Source of the DNA: Nostoc sp. NMS2
Lineage (GTDB): Bacteria; Cyanobacteriota; Cyanobacteriia; Cyanobacteriales; Nostocaceae
Assembly: GCF_017115105.1 (NCBI RefSeq)
Contig: NZ_JABXKH010000095.1
Span: 1-38,024 of the forward strand
Direction of reading: 5' to 3'
Length of the DNA: 38,024 nucleotides
In this document: positions 25,275 to 34,500 of the stretch, in pieces
Layout of the letters: each line of letters starts with the position of its first letter
Position numbering within the stretch: position 1 is the stretch's first letter
Position numbers and translations under genes: made by a program
The notes under the pieces: generated by a model
Databases searched by the model: none
Told to the model about the DNA's origin: nothing
Seen by the model: only the letters and a program-made list of their open reading frames with translations

Positions 25275-26093
25275 ATGAATAAGCTTAAGACTTTTTCTTG
25301 TTCCTCTGAAAAAATAGCAAAGGCGAGTATAGCTCTGATAGCAGGAATTTCATCAAGTATTCTGCTTGCTAACCCTATCCATGCAGCCACCCTTGGTCAA
25401 AATCTTATTGTTAATGGAGATGCAGAACAAGGACAAGGAGATCCCATTGGTAATGCTGTTGGGACTGATATCCCCTTTATCCCTGGCTGGATTCCAACTG
25501 ATAGTTTCAGTGTGCTGCAATATGGAGCGACAGGCTTTCAATTTACTAATGCTTTGGGTAATATTGTCGCCGTTAGTGGACTTCCTGATGCTAATAGTTC
25601 CGGGCCAAGTGTACGAGGAAATAATCTCTTTTTCGGTGGTGCTGATAGAAGCTCATCAAGTGCTTCTCAGTTAATTGATATAGCTGAACTTGCCTCTGTA
25701 ATTGATGCTGGTCAAGGAGCATACGATTTGAGTGCCTGGTTAGGTGGCTATGACACTGATTTGGATAATGTGAAATTTAGTCTTAATTTCCTCAATCAAG
25801 ATGGTCAAACTCTGGACACAACATTTATTAATTCCCCCACTCCAGACGAAAGAAATAACACAACAGGTTTATTATTCAAGTCTACGAAGGGTTTTGTTCC
25901 CGTTGGTGCAAGACAAATTAATGTTGTTCTGGATATGAACTATGTCCGTGGGCGCGTAAATGATGGCTATGCAGATAATCTCTCGTTAATAATTACCAAA
26001 GTTCCAGAACCATCATTTTCAGGTTTATTACTAGTTAGTTCATCTTGTTTCTTGGTATGGAAATTACGTAGAAATAGCCAACTTTTACCGTAG
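25275..26093 (+). CDS. PEP-CTERM sorting-domain protein
   Basis: A 272-residue exported protein. A signal peptide covers about residues 1-38 (IALIAGISSSILLANPIHAA). The mature domain, starting NLIVNGDAEQGQGD, is a beta-rich, Gly/Asn/Asp-rich domain like those of DUF642-type or choice-of-anchor secreted proteins. The C-terminus has the sorting signal KVPEPSFSG, a hydrophobic helix and KLRRNSQ, which is the pattern cut by exosortases. It starts 64 bases after the ModA-like gene on the same strand. Such proteins go to the cell surface or extracellular matrix; the precise function is unknown. Confidence 0.8.
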   Translation: MNKLKTFSCSSEKIAKASIALIAGISSSILLANPIHAATLGQNLIVNGDAEQGQGDPIGNAVGTDIPFIPGWIPTDSFSVLQYGATGFQFTNALGNIVAVSGLPDANSSGPSVRGNNLFFGGADRSSSSASQLIDIAELASVIDAGQGAYDLSAWLGGYDTDLDNVKFSLNFLNQDGQTLDTTFINSPTPDERNNTTGLLFKSTKGFVPVGARQINVVLDMNYVRGRVNDGYADNLSLIITKVPEPSFSGLLLVSSSCFLVWKLRRNSQLLP

Positions 26094-26167
26094 TTTGTAT
26101 GATATTTATCCTAACTACTGGGGATGAAATCAGACAAATAACAGGTGTAGAGAATACATTTATCCTA

Positions 26168-26378
26168 AGAGGTTGTTTGAAAAGTATTTTTCGTAACATC
26201 AAAGCCTCGGAAACCTAACCCCCCTAGCCCCTCTTCCCTACGTTCGCGCAGCGTGCCGAAGGCAGGGAATGGGGGTTTCAAAGCCTCTCTCCGCTTGCCT
26301 AACGGCAGGCTGACGCCAACGGGGAGAGAAATGGAAGCGGGGTTTCTAGTATACTTTACGACTTTTCAAACATCCTCT
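26168..26378. mobile_element. MITE-like element with 18-bp inverted ends
   Basis: AGAGGTTGTTTGAAAAGT (26168-26185) and ACTTTTCAAACATCCTCT (26361-26378) are inverted repeats with one mismatch in 18, spanning 211 bases. TA and AA flank the ends, compatible with a TA target as used by IS630/mariner-type elements, but this is weak. The core has AACCTAACCCCC, GCCTCTCTCC and TGGAAGCGGGGTT, and two inserts: CGTTCGCGCAGCGTGCCGAA and CCTAACGGCAGGCTGACGCC. No coding capacity. Confidence 0.75.
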
Positions 26379-26418
26379 AATTAAGATTCTTTGCAAATGA
26401 ACTTTATAAGCTCTTTGA

Positions 26419-26443
26419 AGACGCGATAAATCGCGTCTCTACA
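26419..26443. repeat. AGACGCGAT/ATCGCGTCT palindromic repeat
   Basis: AGACGCGATAAATCGCGTCT followed by CTACA is a near-perfect palindrome of the type (TAGAGACGCGAT...ATCGCGTCTCTA) that is very common in Nostoc-like genomes. A related palindrome lies inside the kinase gene at 31822. The rest of the gap 26094-26520 shows no gene. Confidence 0.7.
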
Positions 26444-26520
26444 CCGGGGTTTTGGGCTTATCTGAACCGTATTGCTTTATAAGGACAAATGGGACGAACC
26501 AGCAGCTTTCACATTAATTG

Positions 26521-28947
26521 CTACTTTTTGATGTGAGCAATGGTAACACCACTGCCGCCGTCTGCTTGTTCTGCTGGTTCATAGTTATTCACTCTGGAAT
26601 GCTGTTGCAAAAAGGCGTGAACTCCTTGTCGCAGCTTGCCAGTTCCGTAACCGTGAATAATCCAGAGTGGGCCTGTAGCTTCCGAAATGGCTTTATCTAA
26701 AATGTATTCGGCATCAGCCACCCGTTTACCACGCAAATCGATGGTATTTTGGGAAGTCCGAATTTCTGGGACATTTTGTGGTGGTGGAGTTACTGGTGCT
26801 GGGGCTGGTTTGGCTTTAACAACTGGTTCGGGTTTTTGACCATCTAGAGATTCTACGTCTTGCAACTTCACCGTCATCTTCATTAGCCCAAAGCGAACGC
26901 TTAACTCCCCATCTTCATTAGGGGCGGCGATTACATCTGCTATCTGTCCGAGTTTGGGAACGCGGATGCGATCGCCTATTTTGGGCATAAACCCAGCTTT
27001 TGGTTTTGCTGGGGTTGCTGGCTGATAAAGCTGGCCAATTTGATTCAAAGCATTGGTGGCTTGCTGGGCTTCTTGGGCTGTGGGCGTACCTTTCTGCAAG
27101 CGGCGAATCACTTGGGCAATTTCACCTTTTGCTTGGGCGATCGCTTGTTGGACTGCTATTTCCTGTGAAGCCCGCAAACTACTTTCTCTTTCTTCCAAGC
27201 TTGCGGCTTTTGCAGATACTTCTTTGTATAAACGTTCCGCTTGCTGCAACAAACTTTGAGCTTCGGCTGCTTTGGTTTCCTGGCGACGGCGTTGGGCTTC
27301 TAAGCCAGCAATCACCTGGTTGACTTCATCTGTGGCCTCTCCCACTTGGATTTTCGCCTCTTCTACAACTTCTGGTTTTAATCCCAGGCGTAAGGCAATA
27401 GTTAAGGCGTTAGAACGTCCAGGGATGCCCCACAGCAGACGGTAAGTAGGCGAGAGAGTACTTTCGTCAAATTCTACAGAGGCATTTTCAAACCGCTCAT
27501 CTTCGTATTTCAGGGCTTTTAGTTCGCCAAAGTGAGTAGTGGCGATGGTTAGCTGGGCATGGTTGGCTAGATATTGCAACAAGGCGATCGCTAAGGCGCT
27601 ACCTTCAACGGGATCGGTTCCTGCGCCGACTTCATCAAGTAAAACTAGGGAATTGGGCATGGGGCATGGGGCATTGGACTCGCCCTCATCCCCCTCATCC
27701 CCCCGACTCTCCAATGCTTCTAAAATCCGACTAATCCGGCGGATGTGACCAGAGAATGTAGATAAACTTTGCTGTAAGGATTGTTCATCGCCAATATCTG
27801 CCAGCACTTGATCAAACCAAGGTATTTCTACTGGTTCGCGGGCGGGGACAAATAAACCTACTTTGGCCATCAACGCTGCTAACCCTAGAGTTTTTAAGGT
27901 TACAGTTTTACCGCCAGTATTTGGCCCGGTAATTGTTACTACCCGAATTAGCGGGTTAATCAGCAAATCTACAGGAACTACTGGTTGCCCTTGTTCGTGC
28001 TGTTGTTGCCACACTAACAGAGGATGTCGTAAGTTCCGTAAGGTAATGATTTCCTTGTCTTCACGCTGAATAAATCGCGGGGGATTCGCTCCTAGCCAGT
28101 AACTATAACGCGATCTAGCGGTTGCCATATCTAAAGTAGTGGCGATCGCTAACAATCTCTCTAAATCTGCTTTGACTGCGGCTACAAGTTCTGTCAAAAT
28201 ACGGCGAATCGCTTCTTCTTCCGCTTGCTCTCTGCGGATAATTTGCCGCAGTTGGTTGCCTAGAGGGACTACTGAATTCGGTTCTACGTACAGCGTTGCA
28301 CCACTGGTAGAGGTATCGTGAACTATACCGGGGATGGCATCTTTTTGCGGTGCTTTTACAGGGATGACAAAGCGATCGCTGCGTTGGGTAATTAGCTGTT
28401 CTTGAACTGCCCCAGATTTTGCCTGTAAGATATTTTGCAGCTTTTGGGTAATTTGGCTGCGTAATCGCCGCACATCTGTGCGAATTTCTCCCAGTTTTTG
28501 ACTCGCGCGGTCAGTTACCTGGGCCCGTTCATCAATACATCGGTGAATTTCTTGTTCTAGTTCTGGATAAGTCCGCAAATCGGCAACCAACTCAGTCAGT
28601 ATGGGCAAATCTTCCTGATTGTCAATGACACGGCGCAAACTTCTAGCACCCGCGAGGGTGGTAGCGATCGCTAACAGTTCCTCTCCTGTCAAAACTCCAC
28701 TGCGTTCTGCTCGTTCTAAAAAATCGCCAATATCTTGAATTCCCTCAAATGACAGTCCCGTAGTGAGGCGACTTTCAAGTTGATAGACTTCTTTGGTTTG
28801 CTCTAACAACTGTTCGCTTTGGGTCTGAGAATCGGGTATTTTCAGATGACGCGCAGCTGTCGCCCCCAGCTTAGTTGCCGCGAAAGTGGCAAGGTGCTGG
28901 CAGAGGCGATGCCATTCTAATAATTCTAAGGTTTCAGATTGGATCAA
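26521..28947 (-). CDS. mutS2: Endonuclease MutS2
   Basis: An 808-residue MutS2, the MutS paralogue that lacks the mismatch-recognition domain and suppresses recombination or acts on collided ribosomes in other bacteria. Seen: ETLELLEWHRLCQHLATFAA at the start, Walker A GPNTGGKTVTL (about 341-351), Walker B SLVLLDEVGAGTDPVEGSA, the helical arm with coiled coil (about 520-640), and a C-terminal Smr domain with IDLRGKR and IIHGYGTGKLR. The start is TTG at 28947; no in-frame ATG lies upstream. Between the helix ESRG and the Walker B strand there is an 18-residue low-complexity insert (DEGDEGESNAPCPMPN) coded by STRR repeats. It is not in an operon with the next gene, from which 87 bases separate it. 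Confidence 0.94.
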   Translation of the reverse strand: MIQSETLELLEWHRLCQHLATFAATKLGATAARHLKIPDSQTQSEQLLEQTKEVYQLESRLTTGLSFEGIQDIGDFLERAERSGVLTGEELLAIATTLAGARSLRRVIDNQEDLPILTELVADLRTYPELEQEIHRCIDERAQVTDRASQKLGEIRTDVRRLRSQITQKLQNILQAKSGAVQEQLITQRSDRFVIPVKAPQKDAIPGIVHDTSTSGATLYVEPNSVVPLGNQLRQIIRREQAEEEAIRRILTELVAAVKADLERLLAIATTLDMATARSRYSYWLGANPPRFIQREDKEIITLRNLRHPLLVWQQQHEQGQPVVPVDLLINPLIRVVTITGPNTGGKTVTLKTLGLAALMAKVGLFVPAREPVEIPWFDQVLADIGDEQSLQQSLSTFSGHIRRISRILEALESRGDEGDEGESNAPCPMPNSLVLLDEVGAGTDPVEGSALAIALLQYLANHAQLTIATTHFGELKALKYEDERFENASVEFDESTLSPTYRLLWGIPGRSNALTIALRLGLKPEVVEEAKIQVGEATDEVNQVIAGLEAQRRRQETKAAEAQSLLQQAERLYKEVSAKAASLEERESSLRASQEIAVQQAIAQAKGEIAQVIRRLQKGTPTAQEAQQATNALNQIGQLYQPATPAKPKAGFMPKIGDRIRVPKLGQIADVIAAPNEDGELSVRFGLMKMTVKLQDVESLDGQKPEPVVKAKPAPAPVTPPPQNVPEIRTSQNTIDLRGKRVADAEYILDKAISEATGPLWIIHGYGTGKLRQGVHAFLQQHSRVNNYEPAEQADGGSGVTIAHIKK

Positions 28948-29034
28948 GGTTTCAACATCTAATCTGAAATTATCGTAACAATTCTAGCTCCTAGATGGAT
29001 AAATCTTAAAGGAGAAAATTTTGCTTTAGTTAAA

Positions 29035-29328
29035 TCAGCCAACTATTTCCTTCACCAAAACGTAAGGCTGAACGATAAGAGTATTAAATCGCTTACTGCG
29101 CTCAAGATTCCATTCTCCCACTTGTACTGGTGTGGGTTTGGTAATTAATTGCTCATCGATCCACAGTTCTACTGATGGAATGTCATCACTGGCGATCGCT
29201 ACTCCAACATCTACTAAGTTTAACTCCGGTGTCACCAAAATTACTGCATCTCGTTGTACATGAGGAATTAGCCACTCCCACTCTGCCTCATCCAAAATTT
29301 CTGTTAATTCCGCTCTTAAATCCGACAT
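29035..29328 (-). CDS. DUF2288 protein
   Basis: A 97-residue soluble protein of the DUF2288 family: LRAELTEILDEAEWEWLIPH, QRDAVILVTPELNLVDVG, SDDIPSVELWIDEQLITKP. The ATG at 29328 gives MSDLRAEL. It lies 87 bases upstream of mutS2 on the same strand and could be co-transcribed with it. The family's role is unknown. Confidence 0.82.
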   Translation of the reverse strand: MSDLRAELTEILDEAEWEWLIPHVQRDAVILVTPELNLVDVGVAIASDDIPSVELWIDEQLITKPTPVQVGEWNLERSKRFNTLIVQPYVLVKEIVG

Positions 29329-29388
29329 TATTCCTCAATATTGATTGATAGATGGCTATTTTTACATTATTCACTAGTTCTTAGTTCG

Positions 29389-29419
29389 TGACAAATGACA
29401 AATGACAAATGACCAATGA
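29389..29419. repeat. TGACAAA heptamer repeat
   Basis: Four tandem GTGACAA/ATGACAA/ATGACCA-type heptamers end at the stop codon of the AI-2E family gene. Same STRR unit as in the pilB-pilT spacer. Confidence 0.7.
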
Positions 29420-30457
29420 CTAAACTTCAGATTTCATTTCATCAATTTCAAATAAAGATACAATTACTCCTGCAATTGGAATAGATATAAAAACACCTAA
29501 TAATCCTGCTACTCTAGCGCCTACTAATAAAGCAAAAAATATCACTACAGGATTAAGATTCAGCGCACCTTGCATAATTCGGGGTGCAATTAAGTTGTCT
29601 TGTATCTGCTGGAGGACAATACAAGCTATCAAGACTTTCAATGCTAACCAAACACCTTGAGACAATACAAATAAAGTTACTGTGCTTACTCCTAATGTTG
29701 CTCCTATGCCAGGAATAATATCAACGACTCCGACTATGATTGATAATATCAAAGCAAAAGGTACTTTTAATATTAAGAAAACTAGAAAAGTCGTACTTGT
29801 AAGAAACGCACTTAATAATAACTGTCCTCTAAAAAATCCTAAAAAAGACCGTCTGATTATATTTGTAAATCTATTGCGGCGCTGTTTTGGAACTATTTTT
29901 AAAATAAAATTCCACAACTTGTCTCCATCTAATAGCATGAAGAAAGCCACAACTGCAATCAAGACAAAAGTCACAAAATTCGTCATGAACCCTTGTAAAA
30001 TAGCCAAGCTAGTTACAAGACTTGATACAGCTTGATTCCGCAATTGTTCTTCAATAAAACTTAAATCTATTTGTAAATTCCGGCTTCGCAAAAATTCTTC
30101 TATTCCCTCTAACAAAGGTACTAGAGAATTTAAAAATGCAGTGATACTATCAATTAATTGTTGTCCTTGAGATAAAACCGTTAAGCCCACGGTAATTATC
30201 AGACCGCCTATAATCACAATACTGAGTAAGAAAACTACGCCAACAGCTACGCCGTGGGGCAAAAAACGCCGCAGCCATTGTACAGGATAGCTGAGTAAAA
30301 AAGCCAAAATTGCCGCAAATGTAAAGATAACAATGACCGCTTCAAAGTAAGCTAAAAGTTGTACAATTGCCCAGCCAGAAGCGACTAGAAGCAAAAAGCG
30401 GACTAACGCCAGATTATTTAATCGCTCCCAAAAATTCTTGGCTTCAAAGCCGCTCAT
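29420..30457 (-). CDS. AI-2E family transporter (PerM/UPF0118)
   Basis: A 345-residue integral membrane protein with eight predicted spans. Two N-terminal helix pairs (about 15-50 and 70-90) are followed by an extended loop with LNSLVPLLEGIEEFLRSRNL, then helices from about 155 onwards. The GVVDIIPGIGATLG motif and QQIQDNLIAPRIMQGALNLNP are diagnostic. Family members export autoinducer-2 or act in Na+/H+ exchange; the substrate here is unknown. The ATG at 30457 lies next to a run of AATTCGT repeats. It is not closely linked to the acyltransferase upstream (145 bases). Confidence 0.88.
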   Translation of the reverse strand: MSGFEAKNFWERLNNLALVRFLLLVASGWAIVQLLAYFEAVIVIFTFAAILAFLLSYPVQWLRRFLPHGVAVGVVFLLSIVIIGGLIITVGLTVLSQGQQLIDSITAFLNSLVPLLEGIEEFLRSRNLQIDLSFIEEQLRNQAVSSLVTSLAILQGFMTNFVTFVLIAVVAFFMLLDGDKLWNFILKIVPKQRRNRFTNIIRRSFLGFFRGQLLLSAFLTSTTFLVFLILKVPFALILSIIVGVVDIIPGIGATLGVSTVTLFVLSQGVWLALKVLIACIVLQQIQDNLIAPRIMQGALNLNPVVIFFALLVGARVAGLLGVFISIPIAGVIVSLFEIDEMKSEV

Positions 30458-30460
30458 AAT

Positions 30461-30488
30461 AATTCGTAATTCGTAATTCGTAATTCGT
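30461..30488. repeat. AATTCGT tandem heptamers
   Basis: Four exact AATTCGT units in tandem directly upstream of the AI-2E family gene, followed by two GACGCTC words. Being within 4 bases of the start codon, they occupy the place of the ribosome-binding site, and repeat number could influence expression. Confidence 0.75.
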
Positions 30489-30602
30489 AATGACGCTCGT
30501 GACGCTCAATGACTGGCTACCACTGCGCTATTGACTTTAAGATTAGAGAAATTTAATAGCGATCGCTACCTCCTTAAAGCATACATTTATCGCTTGTCTA
30601 AC

Positions 30603-31241
30603 TCATCTTCCTAAATCATGCATTTCGTTGATTACCGTTGCACACTTTTGTGTTAGACTTTCCAATTCCTCTTTATTACTGGAATTGGGAGCATCAATCA
30701 AGTTACCAATTCTCACAGTTATGGGAACTGCGTGAGGTAGGGATGATCCTTTTTGTAAAATCTTTTCAGTACCCCAGACACTTACTGGTAATATCGGGGC
30801 CTTTGCTTTCGCAGCCAGGAGCAGTGCGCCTCTTTTGGGGTCTGTAATTCGACCATCTGGGGTGCGAGTACCTTCCAAGAAAACACCGACAGCCCAACCT
30901 TTATTGAGATATTCTAAAGCGGAACGGATGGCATTGCGATCGGCATTTCCCCGACTGACTGGGTAAGCACCGTACAGTTTAATCGCTTGCGCCAAAACGG
31001 GGATATTAAATAACTCTTCTTTTGCCATGTACGCCACCGGACGACGTACACAATTAGAGACAATCGGCGGGTCAAAGTAACTAGCGTGATTACTTACTAC
31101 CAGTAGTGGCCCTGATTGGGGGACATTTTCCGCACCATAAATCTGGCCCCGAAAGTAAGTGTGCAGCATGGGGCTGACGACTGACCATTTAAAGGCGTGG
31201 TAAAGCGCCAGACTAATGAACGGTTCGCGGTTTTTGTCCAC
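30603..31241 (-). CDS. 1-acyl-sn-glycerol-3-phosphate acyltransferase (PlsC family)
   Basis: A 212-residue membrane-associated acyltransferase for phosphatidic acid synthesis. The catalytic motif NHASYFDPP (H-x4-D) is near residue 51, and the substrate-binding motif FLEGTRTPDG is near 118. PILPVSVWGTE and the C-terminal half match LPLAT proteins. The frame starts with GTG at 31241, giving MDKNREPFISLALYHAF, a typical cyanobacterial start; no better ATG is upstream. Several LPLAT paralogues occur in cyanobacteria, so the acyl preference cannot be told. Confidence 0.88.
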   Translation of the reverse strand: MDKNREPFISLALYHAFKWSVVSPMLHTYFRGQIYGAENVPQSGPLLVVSNHASYFDPPIVSNCVRRPVAYMAKEELFNIPVLAQAIKLYGAYPVSRGNADRNAIRSALEYLNKGWAVGVFLEGTRTPDGRITDPKRGALLLAAKAKAPILPVSVWGTEKILQKGSSLPHAVPITVRIGNLIDAPNSSNKEELESLTQKCATVINEMHDLGR

Positions 31242-31275
31242 AGAAAATAATGCAAATTAAACTGAATTTACTCGA

Positions 31276-31398
31276 TGTGCAACTTATCCTTAGAACCCCG
31301 CTTCCATTCCTCTCCCCCACTCCTGAGAGGCTTTGATTCTTGCTCCCCAACGCTACAAGGGTTGGGGTTGGGGGTTAGGTCTGAGAGAAAGTTGCACA
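31276..31398. mobile_element. MITE-like element with 10-bp ends, sharing its core with 26168-26378
   Basis: TGTGCAACTT (31276-31285) and AAGTTGCACA (31389-31398) are perfect inverted ends, 123 bases apart. Read in reverse, its core (CCTAACCCCCAACCCC, AATCAAAGCCTCTC, GGAATGGAAGCGGGGTTC) matches the core of the element at 26168. The two therefore share the middle but have different ends. It lies about 120 bases before the kinase gene and could carry promoter elements. No coding capacity. Confidence 0.65.
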
Positions 31399-31474
31399 CG
31401 GCGTGAATTTAGCATACGCGATCGCCAGTCTCAGATCAAACTCACAAAATCTGTAGACATAAATTGCTTTACCC

Positions 31475-31547
31475 ATCTGGGAATACTAAATCTGGAAACT
31501 ATCAGGATTTAGCAGTATGGTTAGCAATTTAATTAATATTCCCAGAT
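31475..31547 (+). promoter_or_regulatory. Inverted repeats enclosing the start codon of the kinase gene
   Basis: ATCTGGGAATA (31475-31485) pairs exactly with TATTCCCAGAT (31537-31547). Between them is an inner hairpin, CTAAATCTG (31486-31494) with CAGGATTTAG (31503-31512, one bulged G). The ATG at 31517 lies between the two structures. No clear Shine-Dalgarno is present. Folding would enclose the start codon, so translation may be structure-controlled, or the repeats may bind a protein. Confidence 0.45.
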
Positions 31548-34500
31548 ATCAAGTTAGCGAAGAACTATACAATGGTTCAAGAACCCTAGTTTATCGCGGG
31601 TATCGAGAAGCTGACCACAAACCTGTAGTAATTAAAGTACTGAAAAATCCTTATCCGGCTTTCAGCGAACTGGTACAGTTTCGGAATCAGTACACTATTG
31701 CTAAAAATCTCAACTCACCTCTAATCATCCAAACCTATAGCCTGGAATCCTATCAAAATGGCTATGTACTGGTGATGGAAGACTTTGGGGGGATTTCCCT
31801 AAAAGAATATTTTACTGCTGTAGAGACGGGATATATCGCGTCTCTGCAAGAGTTTTTACAAATAGCGATCGCACTGTGTAATACCTTAGATATATTGTAT
31901 CGTGAGCGGATTATTCACAAAGATATTAAACCCGCCAATATTTTAATTAATCCCGAAACCAAACAAGTTAAGTTAATTGACTTTAGTATCGCATCGCTAC
32001 TACCACGAGAAACGCAAACGCTAGTCAATCCCAATGTGTTAGAAGGGACACTAGCTTATATTTCTCCAGAACAAACAGGCAGAATGAATCGGGGGATTGA
32101 CTATCGGACTGATTTTTATTCTTTGGGTGTAACTTTCTACGAATTACTTACAGGTGAGTTACCTTTTCAATCAAACGAACCGATGGAATTAGTACATTGT
32201 CATATTGCCAAAGCAGCACCCTTAGTACATGAAAATAACCGGCAAATACCGTCTATTTTTTCGGATATTGTCAATAAATTGATGGCGAAAAATGCCGAAG
32301 ATAGATATCAAAGTGCATTAGGACTGAAGTTTGATTTAGAAAATTGTTTACATCAACTACAAGTTTGTGGTAGTATCGATAGTTTTGAAATTGCGAGTAG
32401 GGATGTGTGCGATCGCTTCATCATCCCTGATAAACTTTATGGAAGAGAAACCGAAGTAGAAACCCTCCTCCAAGCATTTGAGCGAGTCAGCTTGGGTGCA
32501 ACAGAAATGATGCTGGTAGCTGGGTTTTCGGGAATTGGTAAAACCGTTGTAGTTAACGAAGTTCATAAACCAATTGTGCGGCAACACGGTTATTTTATCA
32601 AAGGGAAATATGACCAATTTCAACGAAATATTCCCTTTAGTGGCTTTGTGCAAGCATTCCGAGATTTAATGGGGCAATTGTTAACAGAAAGTGATGCACA
32701 GATTCAGCAATGGCGAAACCAGATATTATCTGCTGTTGGAGAAAATGGACAAGTAATTATTGAAGTTATTCCCGAATTATCAAGAATTATAGGTGAACAA
32801 GCCCCAGCAACAGAATTATTAGGAATAGCGGCACAAAATAGATTTAATTTATTGTTCCAAAAATTTACTCAAGTCTTTACCAGTGCTGAACATCCATTAG
32901 TAATGTTCTTAGATGATTTGCAATGGGCAGATTCAGCATCGCTGAAGTTAATGCAGCTTTTAATGGCTGATACAAGTCATCTTTTGTTAATTGGTGCGTA
33001 CCGTGATAACGAAGTTAATGCAGCACATCCCTTAATGTTAACTTTGAGTGAAATTGAAAAAACGCTCTTCACGATTAATACAATTACTTTAGCACCACTG
33101 AGTCAAAGAAAAGTTAATCAGTTAGTTGCTGACACACTTAAATGTGCAGAAAGTTTGGCATGGAATCTTTCGCAATTAATATATCAAAAAACCAAAGGAA
33201 ATCCGTTTTTTGCAACTCAGTTTATCAAAGCACTACATCAAGAAAACTTCATTCAATTTGATTTTGAATTAGGCTGTTGGCAATGTGATATTGCACAAGT
33301 AAATCAGCAAGCGGTTACAGATGATGTTGTTGCTTTTATGGCATTTCAATTAGAAAAAATGCCTGACTCAACTCAGCATAGATTGCAGTTAGCAGCTTGT
33401 ATTGGCAATCAATTTGATTTAAAAACATTGGCAATTGTTTCGTCAAAATCAGAAATCGAAACAGCTGCGGATTTGTGGAAAGCATTACAAGAAGGGCTGA
33501 TTTTACCGATTAGTGATGTTTACAAATTCTATGTCGGGCAAGAAATTGAAACAGTTACTCAAGAAAATCAAGAGACTGTTACATACAAATTCTTACACGA
33601 TCGCGTCCAACAAGCCGCCTACTCTCTGATTGCCGAAGAACAAAAACAAGCGACTCACTTGCAGATTGGACAACTCCTCCTGAGTCACACCCCTGGAGCT
33701 AGACAAGAAGAGAAGCTATTTGATATTGTCAATCATCTGAATCAGGGAGCCGAGTTGATCGCTCAGTCGAAAGAACGCGATCAACTGATTCAACTCAATC
33801 TGCGGGCAGGACGGAAAGCAAAACTGGCGACTGCTTACGCTGCCGCGATCGCCTATTTCAACACTGGGATAAACCTGCTGCCGAGCGATGCGTGGCACAA
33901 CCAGTATGCCCAGACGTTAGCACTGTATGAAGACGCGGCGGAGGTGTCGTATCTGGGCGGCGATTTTGAGCAAATGCAGCAACGGATTGATCGGGTTCTG
34001 CAATATGCTGATACGCTGCTGGACAAAGTAAAGGTCTACGAAACGCAAATTCAAGCCGCGATCGTTCAGAATCAGTTTCTTCAGGCATTGGAAATGACCC
34101 TGGCATTGTTAGAACAATTAGGAGTAACGTTCCCCAAGCAGCCAAGCCAAGCCGACGTGGGGCAAGCCCTCCAAACTACGGCGGCACACCTGAGCAAATG
34201 CTTAATCGCAGACCTGGCTGATTTGCCAATCATGAGCGATCGCACCGCAAGAGTCATCGTTCGCCTGATCGTAAAATCTTTGTCTGCTGCCTACATTGCC
34301 AAACCAGAGGTGCTGCCACTGTTGGTCTGTACTGGAATCGACTCATTCCTAAAATCTGGTAATAGCCCCCTATCGACTGTCGTATATTCCTTCTATGGAG
34401 TCATTCTATGTGGAATGGTTGGAGACATCGAAACGGGCTATCAGATCGGTGAATTGACTTTAGATTTACTAGCGAAGTTTCCGTCTAGAGAAATTCAGGC

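Noticed and set aside
33716..34145. Antisense frames inside the kinase gene
   Set aside because: They result from the GC-rich segment there; the + strand protein is continuous and homologous throughout.
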